From Ascarosepion bandense (taxonomy: Eukaryota > Mollusca > Cephalopoda > Sepiida > Sepiidae): a stretch of 64,000 bases of DNA. The stretch is from contig JBBBDQ010001614.1 in NCBI GenBank assembly GCA_037127315.1, forward strand, positions 1,486,501 through 1,550,500, written 5' to 3'. Below are positions 39,401 through 54,400 of the stretch, in pieces (position 1 is the first letter of the stretch; each line of letters begins with the position of its first letter). Position numbers and translations under genes: made by a program. The notes below the pieces were generated by a model, which saw nothing but the letters and a program-made list of their open reading frames with translations, did not search any database and was not told the origin of the DNA.

Positions 39401-42400
39401 TCTGTCTTCTATGCCAGTGAATAATAGTAAATATGGTAAGTGGATTGTAAGTGCAACATTGAGATATGTCTATTAGAATGGCCAAGGAATGCATTCTAAA
39501 GCTAAGCCAAGTATGAAGAAATAGGAAACATTCATGATAAAAAAAAGAATATAGACTACTGAACAGTTATGTGATGTCTGTCTTATATGCCAGTGAATAA
39601 TAGTAAATATGGTAAGTGGATTGTTAAGTGCAACATTGAGATATGTGTATTAGAATGGCCAAAGATGCATTCCTAAAGCTAAGCCAAGTATGAAGAAATA
39701 GGAAACATTCATGATAAAAAAAAAAAGAATATAGACTACAGAACAGTTATGTGATGTCTGTCTTATACACGAGTGAATAATAGTAAATATGGTAAGTGGA
39801 TTGTTAAGTGCAACATTTGAGATAATATGTCTATTAGAATGGCCAAAGATGCATTCCTAAAGCTAAGCCAAGTATGAAGAAATAGGAAACATTCATGATA
39901 AAAAAAAAAAGAATATAGACTACTGAACAGTTATGTGATGTCTGTCTTATATGCCAGTGAATAATAGTAAATATGGTAAGTGGATTGTTAAGTGCAACAT
40001 TGAGATATGTCTATTAGAATGGCCAAAAGATGCATTCCTAAAGCTAAGCCAAGTATGAAGAAATAGGAAACATTCATGATAAAAAAAAAAGAATATAGAC
40101 TACTGAACAGTTATGTGATGTCTGTCTTATATGCCAGTGAATAATAGTAAATATGGTAAGTGGATTGTAAGTGCAACATTGAGATATGTCTATTAGAATG
40201 GCCAAAGATGCATTCCTAAAGCTAAGCCAAGTATGAAGAAATAGGAAACATTTCATGATAAAAAAAATATAGACTACTGAACAGTTATGTGATGTCTGTC
40301 TTATACGCTAGTGAATAATAGTAAATATGGTAAGTGGATTGTTAAGTGCAACATTGAGATATGTCTATTAGAATGGCCAAAAAGATGCATTCCTAAAGTA
40401 AGCCAAGTATGAAGAAATAGGAAACATTCATGATAAAAAAAAAGAATATAGACTACTGAACAGTTATGTGATGTCTGTCTTATATGCCAGTGAATAATAG
40501 TAAATATGGTAAGTGGATTGTAAGTGCAACATTGAGATATGTCTATTAGAATGGCCAAAGATGCATTCCTAAAGCTAAGCCAAGTATGAAGAAATAGGAA
40601 ACATTCATGATAAAAAAAAAAGAATATAGACTACTGAACAGTTATGTGATGTCTGTCTTATATGCCAGTGAATAATAGTAAATATGGTAAGTGGATTGTT
40701 AAGTGCAACATTGAGATATGTCTATTAGAATGGCCAAAGATGCATTCTAAAAACTAAACCAAGTATGAAGAAATAGGAAACATTCATGATAAAAAAAAAA
40801 TTATATAGACTACTGAACAGTTAATATGTGATGTCTGTCTTATATGCCAGTGAATAATAGTAAATATGGTAAGTGGATTGTTAAGTGCAACATTGAGATA
40901 TGTCTATTAGAATGGCCAAAGATGCATTCCTAAAGCTAAGCCAAGTATGAAGAAATAGGAAACATTCATGATAAAAAAAAGAATATAGACTACTGAACAG
41001 TTATGTGATGTCTGTCTTATATGCCAGTGAATAATAGTAAATATGGTAAGTGGATTGTTAAGTGCAACATTGAGATATGTCTATTAGAATGGCCAAAGAT
41101 GCATTCCTAAAGCCAAGCCAAGTGCGAAGAAATAGGAAACATTCATGATAAAAAAAAAAGAATATAGACTACTGAACAGTTATGTGATGTCTGTCTTATA
41201 TGCCAGTGAATAATAGTAAATATGGTAAGTGGATTGTTAAGTGCAACATTGAGATATGTGTATTAGAATGGCCAAAGATGCATTCCTAAAGCTAAGCCAA
41301 GTATGAAGAAATAGGAAACATTCATTATAAAAAGAACATAGACTAACTGAACAGTTATGTGATGTCTGTCTTATATGCCAGTGAATAATAGTAAATATGG
41401 TAAGTGGATTGTTAAGTGCAACATTGAGATATGTCTATTAGAAATGGCCAAAGATGCATTCCTAAAGCTAAGCCAAGTATGAAGAAATAGGAAACATTCA
41501 TGATAAAAAAAAGAATATAGACTACTGAACAGTTATGTGATGTCTGTCTTATATGCCAGAATAATAGTAAATATGGTAAGTGGATTGTTAAGTGCAACAT
41601 TGAGATATGTCTATTAGAATGGCCAAAGATGCATTCCTAAAGCTAAGCCAAGTATGAAGAAATAGGAAACATTCACATAAAAAAAAAAAAGAATATAGAC
41701 TACTGAACAGTTATGTGATGTCTGTCTTATATGCCAGTGAATAATAGTAAATATGGTAAGTGGATTGTTAAGTGCAACATTGAGATATGTGTATTAGAAT
41801 GGCCAAAGATGCATTCCTAAAGCTAAGCCAAGTATGAAGAAATAGGAAACATTCATGATAAAAAAAAGAATATAGACTACTGGAATACATGTGATGTCTG
41901 TCTTATATGCCAGTGAATAATAGTAAATATGGTAAGTGGATTGTTAAGTGCAACATTGAGATATGTCTATTAGAATGGCCAAAGATGCATTCCTAAAAGC
42001 ACAAGTATGAAGAAATAGGAAACATTCATGATAAAAAAAAAAAGAATATAGACCACTGAACAGTTATGTGATGTCTGTCTTATATGCCAGAATAATAGTA
42101 AATATGGTAAGTGGATTGTTAAGTGCAACATTGAGATATGTCTATTAGAATGGCCAAAGATGCATTCCTAAAGCTAAGCCAAGTATGAAGAAATAGGAAA
42201 CATTCATGATAAAAAAAAAAAGAATATAGACTACTGAACAAGTTATGTGATGTTCATGTCTTATATGCCAGTGAATAATAGTAAATATGGTAAGTGGATT
42301 GTTAAGTGCAACATTGAGATATGTCTATTAGGAATGGCCAAAGATGCATTCCTAAAGCTAAGCCAAGTATGAAGAAATAGGAAACATTCATGATAAAAAA

Positions 42401-45400
42401 AGAATATAGACTACTGAACAGTTATGTGATGTCTGTTCCATATGCCAGTGAATAAGAAAATAGCATATGGATTGTTAAGTGCAGTATTGAGATATGTATG
42501 TCTATTAGAATGGCCAAAGATGCATTCCTAAAGCTATTAAGTATGAAGAAATAGGAAAACATTCATGATAAAAAAATGAATATAGACTACTGAACAGTTA
42601 TGTGATACTGTCCATATGCCAGTGAATAATAGTAAATATGGTAAGTGGATTGTTATGCAAATACTGAGATATGTCTATTAGAATGGCCAAAGATGCATTC
42701 CTAAAGCTAAGCCAAGTATGAAGAAATAGGAAACATTCATGATAAAAAAAAAAAGAATATAGACTACTGAACAGTTATGTGATGTCTGTTCATATGCCAG
42801 AATAATAGTAAATATGGTAAGTGGATTGTTAAGTGCAACATTGAGATATGTCTATTAGAATGGCCAAAGAAGCATTCCTAAAGCTAAGCCAAGTATGAAG
42901 AAATAGAAACATTCATTATAAAAAAAGAATATAGACTACTGAACAGTTATGTGATGTCTGTCTTATATGCCAGTGAATAATAGTAAATATGGTAAGTGGA
43001 TTGTTAAGTGCAACATTGAGATATGTCTATTAGAATGGCCAAAGATGCATTCCTAAAGCTAAGCCAAGTATGAAGAAATAGGAAACATTCATTATAAAAA
43101 AATGAATATAGACTACTGAACAGTTATGTGATGTCTGTCTTATATGCCAGTGAATAATAGTAAATATGGTAAGTGGATTGTTAAGTGCAACATTGAGATA
43201 TGTCTATTAGAATGGCCAAAGATGCATTCCTAAAGCTAAGCCAAGTATGAAGAAATAGAAACATTCATTATAAAAAAGAATATAGACTACTGAACAGTTA
43301 TGTGATGTCTGTCTTATATGCTAGTGAATAATAGTAAATATGTAAGTGGATTACAAGTGCAACATTGAGATATGTCTATTAGAATGGCCAAAGATGCATT
43401 CCTAAAGCTAAGCCAAGTATGAAGAAATAGGAAACATTCATGATAAAAAAAAAAAGAATATAGACTACTGAACAGTTATGTGATGTCTGTCTTATATGCC
43501 AGTGAATAATAGTAAATATGGTAAGTGGATTGGTTAAGTGCAACATTGAGATATGTCTATTAGAATGGCCAAAGATGCATTCCTAAAGCTAAGCCAAGTA
43601 CGAAGAAATAGGAAACATTCATGATAAAAAAAAAGAATATAGACTACTGAACAGTTATGTGATGTCTGTCTTATATGCCAGTGAATAATAGTAAATATGG
43701 TAAGTGGATTGTTAAGTGCAACATTGAGATATGTCTATTAGAATGGCCAAAGATGCATTCCTAAAGCTAAGCCAAGTATGAAGAAATAGGAAACATTCAT
43801 TATAAAAATGAATATAGACTACTGAACAGTTATGTGATGTCTGTCTTATATGCCAGTGAATAATAGTAAATATGGTAAGTGGATTGTTAAGTGCAACATT
43901 GAGATATGTCTATTAGAATGGCCAAAGATGCATTCCTAAAGCTAAGCCAAGTATGAAGAAATAGGAAACATTCATGATAAAAAAAAAGAATATAGACTAC
44001 TGAACAGTTATGTGATGTCTGTCTTATATGCCAGTGAATAATAGTAAATATGGTAAGTGGATTGTTAAGTGCAACATTGAGATATGTCTATTAGAATGGC
44101 CAAAGATGCATTCCTAAAGCTAAGCCAAGTATGAAGAAATAGGAAACATTCATGATAAAAAAAAAAGAATATAGACTACTGAACAGTTATGTGATGTCTG
44201 TCTTATATGCCAGTAATAATAGTAAATATGGTAAGTGGATTGTTAAGTGCAACATTGAGATATGTCTATTAGAATGGCCAAAGATGCATTCCTAAAGCTA
44301 AGCCAAGTATGAAGAAATAGGAAACATTCATGATAAAAAAGAATATAGACTACTGAACAGTTATGTGATGTCTGTCTTATATGCCAGTGAATAATAGTAA
44401 ATATGGTAAGTGGATTGTTAAGTGCAACATTGAGATATGTCTATTAGAATGGCCAAAGATGCATTCCTAAAGCTAAGCCAAGTATGAAGAAATAGGAAAC
44501 ATTCATGATAAAAAAAAAAGAATATAGACGTTACCAATAGTTATGTGATGTCTGTCTTATATGCCAGTGAATAATAGTAAATATGGTAAGTGGATTGTTA
44601 AGTGCAACATTGAGATATGTCTATTAGAATGGCCAAAGATGCATTCCTAAAGCTAAGCCAAGTATGAAGAAATAGGAAACATTCATGATAAAAAAAAGAA
44701 TATAGACTACTGAACAGTTATGTGATGTCTGTCTTATATGCCAGTGAATAATAGTAAATATGGTAAGTGGATTGTTAAGTGCAACATTGAGATATGTCTA
44801 TTAGAATGGCCAAAGATGCATTCCTAAAGCTAAGCCAAGTATGAAGAAATAGGAAACATTCATTATAAAAAAATGAATATAGACTACTGAACAGTTATGT
44901 GATGTCTGTCTTATATGCCAGTGAATAATAGTAAATATGGTAAGTGGATTGTTAAGTGCAACATTGAGATATGTCTATTAGAATGGCCAAAGATGCATTC
45001 CTAAAGCTAAGCCAAGTATGAAGAAATAGGAAACATTCATGATAAAAAAAAAGAATATAGACTACTGAACAGTTATGTGATGTCTGTCTTATATGCCAGT
45101 GAATAATAGTAAATATGGTAAGGATTGTTATGCAACATTGAGATATGTCTATTAGAATGGCCAAAGATGCATTCCTAAAGCTAAGCCAAGTATGAAGAAA
45201 TAGGAAACATTCATGATAAAAAAAAAAAAGAATATAGACTACTGAACAGTTATGTGATGTCTGTTCTATATGCCAGTGAATAATAGTAAATATGGTAAGT
45301 GGATTGTAAGTGCAACATTGAGATATGTCTATTAGAATGGCCAAAGATGCATTCCTAAAGCTAAGCCAAGTATGAAGAAATAGGAAACATTCATTATAAA

Positions 45401-48400
45401 AAAAAATGAATATAGACTACTGAACAGTTATGTGATGTCTGTCTTATATGCCAGTGAATAATAGTAAATATGGTAAGTGGATTGTTAAGTGCAACATTGA
45501 GATATGTCTATTAGAATGGCCAAAGATGCATTCCTAAAGCTAAGCCAAGTATGAAGAAATAGGAAACATTCATGATAAAAAAAAGAATATAGACTACTGA
45601 ACAGTTATGTGATGTCTGTCTTATATGCCAGTGAATAATAGTAAATATGGTAAGTGGATTGTTAAGTGCAACATTGAGATATGTCTATTAGAATGGCCAA
45701 AGATGCATTCCTAAAGCTAAGCCAAGTATGAAGAAATAGGAAACATTCATGATAAAAAAAAAAAAGAATATAGACTACTGAACAGTTATGTGATGTCTGT
45801 CTTATATGCCAGTGAATAATAGTAAATATGGTAAGTGGATTGTTAAGTGCAACATTGAGATATGTCTATTAGAATGGCCAAAGATGCATTCCTAAAGCTA
45901 AGCATGAAGAAATAGGAAACATTCATGATAAAAAAAAAAAAAAAAAAAGAATATAGACTACTGAACAGTTATGTGATGTCTGTCTTATATGCCAGTGAAT
46001 AATAGTAAATATGGTAAGTGGATTGTTAAGTGCAACATTGAGATATGTCTATTAGAATGGCCAAAGATGCATTCCTAAAGCTAAGCCAAGTATGAAGAAA
46101 TAGGAAACATTCATGATAAAAAAAAAAAAAAAAGAATATAGACTACTGAACAGTTATGTGATGTCTGTCTTATATGCCAGTGAATAATAGTAAATATGGT
46201 AAGTGGATTGTTAAGTGCAACATTGAGATATGTCTATTAGAATGGCCAAAGATGCATTCCTAAAGCTAAGCCAAGTATGAAGCAAGAAATAGGAAACATT
46301 CATGATAAAAAGAATATAGACTACTGAACAGTTATGTGATGTCTGTCTTATATGCCAGTGAATAATAGTAAATATGGTAAGTGGATTGTTAAGTGCAACA
46401 TTGAGATATGTCTATTAGAATGGCCAAAGATGCATTCCTAAAGCTAAGCCAAGTATGAAGAAATAGAAACATTCATGATAAAAAAATGAATATAGACTAC
46501 TGAACAGTTATGTGATGTCTGTCTTATATGCCAGTGAATAATAGTAAATATGGTAAGTGGATTGTTAAGTGCAACATTGAGATATGTCTATTAGAATGGC
46601 CAAAGATGCATTCCTAAAGCTAAGCCAAGTATGAAGAAATAGGAAACATTCATTATAAAAAAAGAATATAGACTACTGAACAGTTATGTGATGTCTGTCT
46701 TATATGCCAGTGAATAATAGTAAATATGGTAAGTGGATTGTTAAGTGCAACATTGAGATATGTCTATTAGAATGGCCAAAGATGCATTCCTAAAGCTAAG
46801 CCAAGTATGAAGAAATAGGAAACATTCATGATAAAAAAAGAATATAGACTACTGAACAGTTATGTGATGTCTGTCTTATATGCCAGTGAATAATAGTAAA
46901 TATGGTAAGTGGATTGTTAAGTGCAACATTGAGATATGTCTATTAGAATGGCCAAAGATGCATCTCTAAAGCTAAGCCAAGTATGAAGAAATAGGAAACA
47001 TTCATGATAAAAAAAAAAAAGAATATAGACTACTGAACAGTTATGTGATGTCTGTCTTATATGCCAGTGAATAATAGTAAATATGGTAAGTGGATTGTTA
47101 AGTGCAACATTGAGATATGTCTATTAGAATGGCCAAAGATGCATTCCTAAAGCTAAGCCAAGTATGAAGAAATAGGAAACATTCATGATAAAAAAAAAAA
47201 GAATATAGACTACTGAACAGTTATGTGATGTCTGTCTTATATGCCAGTGAATAATAGTAAATATGGTAAGTGGATTGTTAAGTGCAACATTGAGATATGT
47301 CTATTAGAATGGCCAAAGATGCATTCCCTAAAGCCAAGCCAAGTATGAAGAAATAGGAAACATTCATGATAAAAAAAAAAAGAATATAGACTACTGAACA
47401 GTTATGTGATGTCTTGTCTTATATGCCAGTGAATAATAGTAAATATGGTAAGTGGATTGTTAAGTGCAACATTGAGATATGTCTATTAGAATGGCCAAAG
47501 ATGCATTCCTAAAGCTAAGCCAAGTATGAAGAAATAGGAAACATTCATGATAAAAAAAAAAGAATATAGACTACTGAACAGTTATGTGATGTCTGTCTTA
47601 TATGCCAGTGAATAATAGTAAATATGGTAAGTGGATTGTTAAGTGCAACATTGAGATATGTCTATTAGAATGGCCAAAGATGCATTCCTAAAGCTAAGCC
47701 AAGTATGAAGAAATAGGAAACATTCATGATAAAAAAAAAAAAAAAGAATATAGACTACTGAACAGTTATGTGATGTCTGTCTTATATGCCAGTGAATAAT
47801 AGTAAATATGGTAAGTGGATTGTTAAGTGCAACATTGAGATATGTGTATTAGAATGGCCAAAGATGCATTCCTAAAGCTAAGCCAAGTATGAAGAAATAG
47901 GAAACATTCATGATAAAAAAAAAAGAATATAGACTACTGAACAGTTATGTGATGTCTGTCTTATATGCCAGTGAATAATAGTAAATATGGTAAGTGGATT
48001 GTTAAGTGCAACATTGAGATATGTCTATTAGAATGGCCAAAGATGCATTCCTAAAGCTAAGCCAAGTATGAAGAACAGGGGAAACATTCATGATAAAAAA
48101 AGAATATAGACTACTGAACAGTTATGTGATGTCTGTCTTATATGCCAGTGAATAATAGTAAATATGGTAAGTGGATTGTTAAGTGCAACATTGAGATATG
48201 TCTATTAGAATGGCCAAAGATGCATTCCTAAAGCTAAGCCAAGTATGAAGAAATAGGAAACATTCATGATAAAAAAAAAAAGAATATAGACTACTGAACA
48301 GTTATGTGATGTCTGTCTTATATGCCAGTGAATAATAGTAACATGGTAAGTGGATTGTTAAGTGCAACATTGAGATATGTCTATTAGAATGGCCAAAGCA

Positions 48401-51400
48401 TGCATTCCTAAAGCTAAGCCAAGTATGAAGAAATAGGAAACATTCATGATAAAAAAAAAGAATATAGACTACTGAACAGTTATGTGATGTCTGTCTTATA
48501 TGCCAGTGAATAATAGTAAATATGGTAAGTGGATTGTTATGCAACATTGAGATATGTCTATTAGAATGGCCAAAGATGCATCTCCTAAAGCTAAGCCAAG
48601 TATGAAGAAATAGGAAACATTCATGATAAAAAAATGAATATAGACTACTGAATAGTTATGTGATGTCTGTCTTATATGCCAGTGAATAATAGTAAATATG
48701 GTAAGTGGATTGTTAAGTGCAACATTGAGATATGTCTATTAGAATGGCCAAAGATGCATTCCTAAAGCTAAGCCAAGTATGAAGAAATAGGAAACATTCA
48801 TGATAAAAAAAAAAGAATATAGACTACTGAACAGTTATGTGATGTCTGTCTTATATGCCAGTGAATAATAGTAAATAGGTAAGTGGATTGTTGGGCGTAA
48901 CATTGAGATATGTCTATTAGAATGGCCAAAGATGCATTCCTAAAGCTAAGCCAAGTATGAAGAAATAGGAAACATTCATGATAAAAGAATATAGACTACT
49001 GAACAGTTATGTGATGTCTGTCTTATATGCCAGTGAATAATAGTAAATATGGTAAGTGGATTGTTAAGTGCAACATTGAGATATGTGTATTAGAATGGCC
49101 AAAGATGCATTCCTAAAGCTAAGCCAAGTATGAAGAAATAGGAAACATTCATGATAAAAAGAATGGTAGACTACTGAACAGTTATGTGATGTCTGTCTTA
49201 TATGCCAGTGAATAATAGTAAATATGGTAAGTGGATTGTTAAGTGCAACATTGAGATATGTCTATTAGAATGGCCAAAGATGCATTCCTAAAGCTAAGCC
49301 AAGTATGAAGAACAGGAAACATTCATGATAAAAAAAAAAAGAATATAGACTACTGAACAGTTATGTGATGTCTGTCTTATATGCCAGTGAATAATAGTAA
49401 CATGGTAAGTGGATTGTTAAGTAACATTGAGATATGTCTATTAGAAATGGCCAAAGATGCATTCCTAAAGCTAAGCCAAGTATGAAGAAATAGGAAACAT
49501 TCATGATAAAAAAAAAGAATATAGACTACTGAACAGTTATGTGATGTCTGTCTTATATGCCATAGCTAATATAAATATGGTAAGTGGATTGTTAAGTGCA
49601 ACATTGAGATATGTCTATTAGAATGGCCAAAGATGCATTCCAAAGCTAAGCCAAGTATGAAGAAATAGGAAACATTCATGATAAAAAAAAAAAAAGAATA
49701 TAGACTACTGAACAGTTATGTGATGTCTGTCTTATATGCCAGTGAATAATAGTAAATATGGTAAGTGGATTGTTAAGGCATTGAGATATGTCTATTAGAA
49801 TGGCCAAAGATGCATTCCTAAAGCTAAGCCAAGTATGAAGAAATAGGAAACATTCATGATAAAAAAATGAATATAGACTACTGAACAGTTATGTGATGTC
49901 TGTCTTATATGCCAGTGAATAATAGTAAATATGGTAAGTGGATTGTTAAGTGCAACATTGAGATATGTCTATTAGAATGGCCAAAGATGCATTCCTAAAG
50001 CTAAGCCAAGTATGAAGAAATAGGAAACATTCATGATAAAAAAAGAATATAGACTACTGAACAGTTATGATGTCTGTCTTATATGCTAAAGAATAATAGT
50101 AAATATGGTAAGTGGATTGTTAAGTGCAACATTGAGATATGTCTATTAGAATGGCCAAAGATGCATTCCTAAAGCTAAGCCAAGTATGAAGAAATAGGAA
50201 ACATTCATGATAAAAAAAAAAGAATATAGACTACTGAACAGTTATGTGATGTCTGTCTTATATGCCAGTGAATAATAGTAACAGTGGTAAGTGGATTGTT
50301 AAGTGCAACATTGAGATATGTCTATTAGAATGGCCAAAGATGCATTCCTAAAGCTAAGCCAAGTATGAAGAAATAGGAAACATTCATGATAAAAAAAGAA
50401 TATAGACTACTGAACAGTTATGTGATGTCTGTCTTATATGCCAGTGAATAATAGTAAATATGGTAAGTGGATTGTTAAGTGCAACATTGAGATATGTCTA
50501 TTAGAATGGCCAAAGATGCATTCCTAAAGCTAAGCCAAGTATGAAGAAATAGGAAACATTCAAGATAAAAAAAAAAGAATATAGACTACTGAACAGTTAT
50601 GTGATGTCTGTCTTATATGCCAGTGAATAATAGTAAATATGGTAAGTGGATTGTTATGCAACATTGAGATATGTCTATTAGAATGGCCAAAGATGCATTC
50701 CTAAAGCTAAGCCAAGTATGAAGAAATAGGAAACATTCATGATAAAAAAAAAGAATATAGACTACTGAACAGTTATGTGATGTCTATCTTATATGCCAGT
50801 GAATAATAGTAAATATGGTAAGTGGATTGTTAAGTAACATTGAGATATGTCTATTAGAATGGCCAAAGATGCATTCCTAAAGCTAAGCCAAGTATGAAGA
50901 AATAGGAAACATTCATGATAAAAAAAAGAATATAGACTACTGAACAGTTATGTGATGTCTGTCTTATATGCCAGTGAATAATAGTAAATATGGTAAGTGG
51001 ATTGTTAAGTGCAACATTGAGATATGTCTATTAGAATGGCCAAAGATGCATTCCTAAAGCTAAGCCAAGTATGAAGAAATAGGAAACATTCATGATAAAA
51101 AGAATATAGACTACTGAACAGTTATGTGATGTCTGTCTTATATGCCAGTGAATAATAGTAAATATGGTAAGTGGATTGTTAAGTGCAACATTGAGATATG
51201 TCTATTAGAATGGCCAAAGATGCATTCCTAAAGCTAAGCCAAGTATGAAGAAATAGGAAACATTCATGATAAAAAAAAGAATATAGACTACTGAACAGTT
51301 ATGTGATGTCTGTCTTATATGCCAGTGAATAATAGTAAATATGGTAAGTGGATTGTTAAGTGCAACATTGAGATATGTCTATTAGAATGGCCAAAGAAGC

Positions 51401-54400
51401 ATTCCTAAAGCTAAGCCAAGTATGAAGAAATAGGAAACATTCATGATAAAAAAAAAAAGAATATAGACTACCAACAGTTATGTGATGTCTGTCTTATATG
51501 CCACAGTGAACAATAGTAAATATGGTAAGTGGATTGTTAAGTGCAACATTGAGATATGTCTATTAGAATGGCCAAAGATGCATTCCTAAAGCTAAGCCAA
51601 GTATGAAGAAATAGGAAACATTCATTATAAAAAAATGAATATAGACTACTGAACAGTTATGTGATGTCTGTCTTATATGCCAGTGAATAATAGTAAATAT
51701 GGTAAGTGGATTGTTAAGTGCAACATTGAGATATGTTCATTAGAATGGCCAAAGATGCATTCCTTCCTAAAGCTAAGCCAAGTATGAAGAAATAGGAAAC
51801 ATTCATGATAAAAAAAAAAAAAAAAGAATATAGACTACTGAACAGTTATGTGATGTCTGTCTTATATGCCAGTGAATAATAGTAAATATGGTAAGTGGAT
51901 TGTTAAGTGCAACATTGAGATATGTCTATTAGAATGGCCAAAGATGCATTCCTAAAGCAAGTTTTCAAGTATGAAGAAATAGGAAACATTCATGATAAAA
52001 AAGAATATAGACTACTGAACAGTTATGTGATGTCTGTCTTATATGCCAGTGAATAATAGGAATATGGTAAGTGGATTGTTAAGTGCAACATTGAGATATG
52101 TCTATTAGAATGGCCAAAGATGCATTCCTAAAGCTAAGCCAAGTATGAAGAAATAGGAAACATTCATGATAAAAAAAAAAAAGAATATAGACTACTGAAC
52201 AGTTATGTGATGTCTGTCTTATATGCCAGTGAATAATAGTAAATATGGTAAGTGGATTGTTAAGTGCAACATTGAGATATGTCTATTAGAATGGCCAAAG
52301 ATGCATTCCTAAAGCTACTTAAGTATGAAGAAATAGGAAACATTCATGATAAAAAAAAAAAGAATATAGACTACTGAACAGTTATGTGATGTCTGTCTTA
52401 TATGCCAGTGAATAATAGTAAATATGGTAAGTGGATTGTTAAGTGCAACATTGAGATATGTCTATTAGAATGGCCAAAGATGCATTCCTAAAGCTAAGCC
52501 AAGTATGAAGAAATAGGAAACATTCATGATAAAAAAAAAAAGAATATAGACTACTGAACAGTTATGTGATGTCTGTCTTATAAGTGCTTATGAATAATAG
52601 TAAATATGGTAAGTGGATTGTTAAGTGCAAACATTGAGATATGTCTATTAGAATGGCCAAAGATGCATTCCTAAAGCTAAGCCAAGTATGAAGAAATAGA
52701 AACATTCATGATAAAAAAAAATGAATATAGACTACTGAACAGTTATGTGATGTCTGTCTTATATGCCAGTGAATAACAGTAAATATGGTAAGTGGATTGT
52801 TAAGTGCAACATTGAGATATGTCTATTAGAATGGCCAAAGATGCATTCCTAAAGCTAAGCCAAGTATGAAGAAATAGGAAACATTCATTATAAAAAAAGA
52901 ATATAGACTACTGAACAGTTATGTGATGTCTGTCTTATATGCCACAGTGAATAATAGTAAATATGGTAAGTGGATTGTTAAGTGCAACATTGAGATATGT
53001 CTATTAGAATGGCCAAAGATGCATTCCTAAAGCTAAGCTACATATGAAGAAATAGGAAACATTCATGATAAAAAAAAAAAGAATATAGACTACTGAACAG
53101 TTATGTGATGTCTGTCTTATATGCCAGTGAATAATAGTAAATATGGTAAGTGGATTGTTAAGTGCAACATTGAGATATGTCTATTAGAATGGCCAAAGAT
53201 GCATTCCTAAAGCTGGGCCAAGTATGAAGAAATAGGAAACATTCATGACAAAAAAAGAATATAGACTACTGAACAGTTATGTGATGTCTGTCTTATATGC
53301 CAGTGAATAATAGTAAATATGGTAAGTGGATTGTTAAGTGCAACATTGAGATATGTCTATTAGAATGGCCAAAGATGCATTCCCGCCAAGGCTAAGTATG
53401 AAGAAATAGGAAACATTCATGATAAAAAAAAAAAGAATATAGACTACTGAACAGTTATGTGATGTCTGTCTTATATGCCAGTGAATAATAGTAAATATGG
53501 TAAGTGGATTGTTAAGTGCAACATTGAGATATGTCTATTAGAATGGCCAAAGATGCATTCCTAAAGCTAAGCCAAGTATGAAGAAATAGGAAACATTCAT
53601 TATAAAAAAATGAATATAGACTACTGAACAGTTATGTGATGTCTGTCTTATATGCCAGTGAATAATAGTAAATATGGTAAGTGGATTGTTAAGTGCAACA
53701 TTGAGATATGTCTATTAGAATGGCCAAAGATGCATTCCTAAAGCTAAGCCAAGTATGAAGAAATAGGAAACATTCATGATAAAAAAAAAGAATATAGATC
53801 ACTGAACAGTTATGTGATGTCTGTCTTATATGCCAGTGAATAATAGTAAATATGGTAAGTGGATTGTTAAGTGCAACATTGAGATATGTCTATTAGAATG
53901 GCCAAAGATGCATTCCTAAAGCTAAGCCAAGTATGAAGAAATAGGAAACATTCATGATAAAAAAAAAAGAATATAGACTACTGAACAGTTATGTGATGTC
54001 TGTCTTATATGCCAGTGAATAATAGTAAATATGGTGGGCGGATTGTTAAGTGCAACATTGAGATATGTCTATTAGAATGGCCAAAGATGCATTCCTAAAG
54101 CTAAGCCAAGTATGAAGAAATAGGAACATTCATGATAAAAAAAAAGAATATAGACTACTGAACAGTTATGTGATGTCTGTCTTATATGCCAGTGAATAAT
54201 AGTAAATATGGTAAGTGGATTGTTAAGTGCAACATTGAGATATGTCTATTAGAATGGCCAAAGATGCATTCCTAAACTAAGCCAAGTATGAAGAAATAGG
54301 AAACATTCATGATAAAAAGAATATAGACTACTGAACAGTTATGTGATGTCTGTCTTATATGCCAGTGAATAATAGTAAATATGGTAAGTGGATTGTTAAG

